Shown here piece after piece: positions 5,292 to 6,320 of a stretch of DNA of 6,320 nt; position 1 is the stretch's first letter, and every line of letters starts with the position of its first letter. This DNA comes from Clostridia bacterium (lineage in GTDB: Bacteria > Bacillota_A > Clostridia > UBA1381), in assembly GCA_017553025.1 (NCBI GenBank), contig JAFZNF010000135.1, positions 1-6,320 of the forward strand, given 5' to 3'. The notes under the pieces are model-generated. The model ran no database searches. It saw only the letters and a program-made list of their open reading frames with translations, and was not told the DNA's origin. The translations under genes were made by a program, and so were the position numbers.

Positions 5292-6057
5292 ATATATATT
5301 TTCGCATATGCTTTAGAGCACTCTTTTCAAGCCGTGAAACCTGTGCCTGGGATATTCCTATTTCATCTGCCACCTCCATCTGCGTTTTTCCTTGAAAAAA
5401 ACGCAGGTTCAAGATGTGCTTTTCCCGCTCGCAGAGGTGTTTCATTGCCTCCGATATTGCGATGTGCTGAAGCCAGTTTTCATCAGTGTTTTTTGAGTCT
5501 TTTACTTGGTCCATAACGAAGATTGCCTCTCCGCCGTCGTGATAAACAGGTTCAAAAAGACTTACGGGGTCGCATATTGCATCAAGCGCAAAAACCACCT
5601 CTTCTTTCGGAATGTCAAGTTTTTGAGCAATTTCGGCAACGGTAGGCTCTTTTGAATTGGCATTTGTAAGGCTTTCTTTGGCATAGAGTGCCTTATAGGC
5701 TATATCTTTAAGAGAACGGCTTACCCTGATTGCGTTATTATCACGCAGGTATCTGCGTACTTCACCTATAATCATCGGTACGGCATAGGTGGAAAACTGC
5801 ACGTTTAATGACGTATCAAAGTTGTCAATCGCCTTGATAAGCCCGACACAGCCTACCTGAAACAGGTCGTCTGCATTTTCGCCGCGGCTTGAAAATCTTT
5901 GGATTACGCTCAGCACAAGCCGCAGATTTCCGCGGATAAATGTTTCGCGGGCAAGGGAGTCACCCTCTTTTATTTTGATAAAAAGCCGTTCTTTTTCCTC
6001 TTTTGAAAGTGTAGGGAGCTTAGTAGTATTTACTCCGCATATTTCAACCTTATTCAT
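5290..6057 (-). CDS. sigG: RNA polymerase sigma-G, late forespore sigma factor
   Basis: Sigma-G directs late gene expression in the engulfed forespore. The 255 residues (260 in B. subtilis) begin with the diagnostic NKVEICGVNTTKLPTL. Next come core-binding region 2 with NADDLFQVGCVGLIKAIDNF (61-80) and QFSTYAVPMIIGEVRRYLRD (87-106). Region 3 includes RVSRSLKDIAYKALYAKE and the segment DPVSLFEPVYHDGG (163-176). Region 4 has the helix-turn-helix TQMEVADEIGISQAQVSRLE (225-244). These agree closely with sigma-G rather than sigma-F or sigma-E. Residue 42 (IRGNLRLV) is Arg where B. subtilis has Asn45. ATG at 6057 has AAGGGGG (6073-6067) nine bases upstream, within a possible hairpin. A sigma-F/G-type promoter lies about 75 nt upstream. 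sigG usually follows sigE; here it precedes spoIIIAA. Confidence 0.97.
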   Translation of the reverse strand: MNKVEICGVNTTKLPTLSKEEKERLFIKIKEGDSLARETFIRGNLRLVLSVIQRFSSRGENADDLFQVGCVGLIKAIDNFDTSLNVQFSTYAVPMIIGEVRRYLRDNNAIRVSRSLKDIAYKALYAKESLTNANSKEPTVAEIAQKLDIPKEEVVFALDAICDPVSLFEPVYHDGGEAIFVMDQVKDSKNTDENWLQHIAISEAMKHLCEREKHILNLRFFQGKTQMEVADEIGISQAQVSRLEKSALKHMRKYI

Positions 6058-6094
6058 TACACATATCCCCCTTTAAATAATTATGTAATGAATA
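6051..6094 (-). promoter_or_regulatory. sigG leader hairpin enclosing the ribosome site and start codon
   Basis: Perfect 11-bp inverted repeat arms lie at 6051-6061 and 6084-6094 (TATTCATTACA and its complement), with a 22-nt loop. In sigG mRNA the downstream arm contains the ATG start (6057-6055), and the loop displays the Shine-Dalgarno (6073-6067). Folding would hide the start codon while leaving the ribosome site exposed. The stem holds only two G-C pairs, so it would be modestly stable. A role in limiting sigG translation is inference. Confidence 0.5.
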
Positions 6095-6123
6095 GAAAAC
6101 GGAGAATATTTCGGGTAATGAAT
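6085..6123. repeat. Pair of 9-bp direct repeats in the sigG leader
   Basis: GTAATGAAT occurs at 6085-6093 and again at 6115-6123 with 30-bp periodicity, and its reverse complement covers the sigG start at 6052-6060. Both upstream copies lie within the predicted transcript, so either could pair with the start region. They might alternatively be DNA sites for a regulator, or chance in AT-rich sequence. Confidence 0.4.
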
Positions 6124-6131
6124 TATATATT

Positions 6132-6161
6132 TATTATTTTCAATTTTTGGGATTGTTATAC
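6132..6161 (-). promoter_or_regulatory. Sigma-F/sigma-G type promoter of sigG
   Basis: On the minus strand GTATA (6161-6157) is followed after 15 bp by GAAAATAATA (6141-6132). This fits the forespore pattern GywTA, 15-16 bp, GgnnAnAnTA at nearly every fixed base. It sits between the terminator of the upstream transporter gene and sigG, where B. subtilis sigG also carries a sigma-F promoter with later autoregulation. The predicted start near 6125 gives a leader of about 68 nt. I see no good sigma-A promoter here. Confidence 0.65.
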
Positions 6162-6173
6162 TTTTTTGAGGTC

Positions 6174-6218
6174 AAAAAATATCTCCTGCCGAAAAATATT
6201 TTCAGCAGGAGATGTTTT
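6174..6218 (-). terminator. Intrinsic terminator of the trkH-like gene
   Basis: A long hairpin begins three bases after the upstream stop codon. Its arms are ATCTCCTGC (6181-6189) and GCAGGAGAT (6205-6213), extended inward by five more pairs after one mismatch (6190/6204) and outward by a G-T and four A-T pairs. On the minus strand it runs into six T (6179-6174). It insulates sigG from the upstream gene. Confidence 0.88.
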
Positions 6219-6220
6219 GA

Positions 6221-6320
6221 TTATTTTCTCCAGGCGCTTGGCGAAAAGAGAACTAAAATCGGAAAAATTTCAAGTCTTCCTATCAGCATATCCATTGAAA
6301 GCACTATTTTGGAAAGCGCC
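6221..6320 (-). CDS. C-terminus of a TrkH/KtrB-family potassium uptake protein (partial)
   Basis: The frame entering from the right edge encodes 32 residues and stops with TAA at 6223-6221. It reads KIVLSMDMLIGRLEIFPILV and then LFSPSAWRK. The GRLE motif followed by a hydrophobic helix and a Pro-x-x-Trp-Arg ending is characteristic of the last membrane segment of TrkH-type K+ transporters, which move potassium with a TrkA-type regulatory subunit. Only this tail is visible, so Trk and Ktr subtypes cannot be separated. A terminator follows at once, so it is not co-transcribed with sigG to any great extent. Confidence 0.82.
   Translation of the reverse strand, partial: ALSKIVLSMDMLIGRLEIFPILVLFSPSAWRK

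Overview
The window is a compact endospore-formation locus read entirely from the minus strand. The protein sequences, the AT-rich Shine-Dalgarno-led genes and the complete spoIIIA set point to an endospore-forming member of the Firmicutes, most likely class Clostridia. I cannot name the genus. No plus-strand gene, RNA gene, mobile element, CRISPR array or long repeat is supported.

In transcription order (right to left): the last 32 codons of a TrkH-type potassium transporter gene (6221-6320) end in a strong intrinsic terminator (6174-6218). A sigma-F/sigma-G type promoter (6132-6161) then drives sigG (5290-6057), the late forespore sigma factor. The sigG leader carries a perfect 11-bp inverted repeat whose downstream arm contains the start codon. 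sigG ends in its own terminator, which begins inside the stop codon (5269-5291). A 71-nt gap with a weak sigma-E-like promoter leads into spoIIIAA-AB-AC-AD-AE-AF-AG-AH (5218 down to 738), eight genes with overlaps or gaps of at most 11 nt. A good sigma-A promoter (709-737) immediately after spoIIIAH serves an Asp23/Gls24-family gene (188-667). A terminator-like hairpin (145-178) follows, and then the first 41 codons of an unrecognised membrane protein (1-123).

The sporulation genes work together across the two cells of the sporangium. From the B. subtilis model, SpoIIIAA-AH are made in the mother cell under sigma-E and build a secretion-like complex in the outer forespore membrane. SpoIIIAA is the ATPase, AB/AC/AD/AE/AF are membrane parts, and AG and AH form rings. 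This channel keeps the engulfed forespore active, which late sigma-G-dependent transcription needs. Here sigG lies directly upstream of the channel genes, so a forespore gene and the mother-cell genes it depends on are neighbours but separated by a terminator. The Asp23 gene appears to be an independently expressed vegetative gene.

No wholly new system is evident. The most unusual points are a probable CTG start codon for spoIIIAF, the sigG leader hairpin over its start codon, an arginine in sigma-G where B. subtilis has Asn45, a shortened SpoIIIAA C-terminus, and a terminator-like hairpin placed three bases before the Shine-Dalgarno of the gene after asp23.
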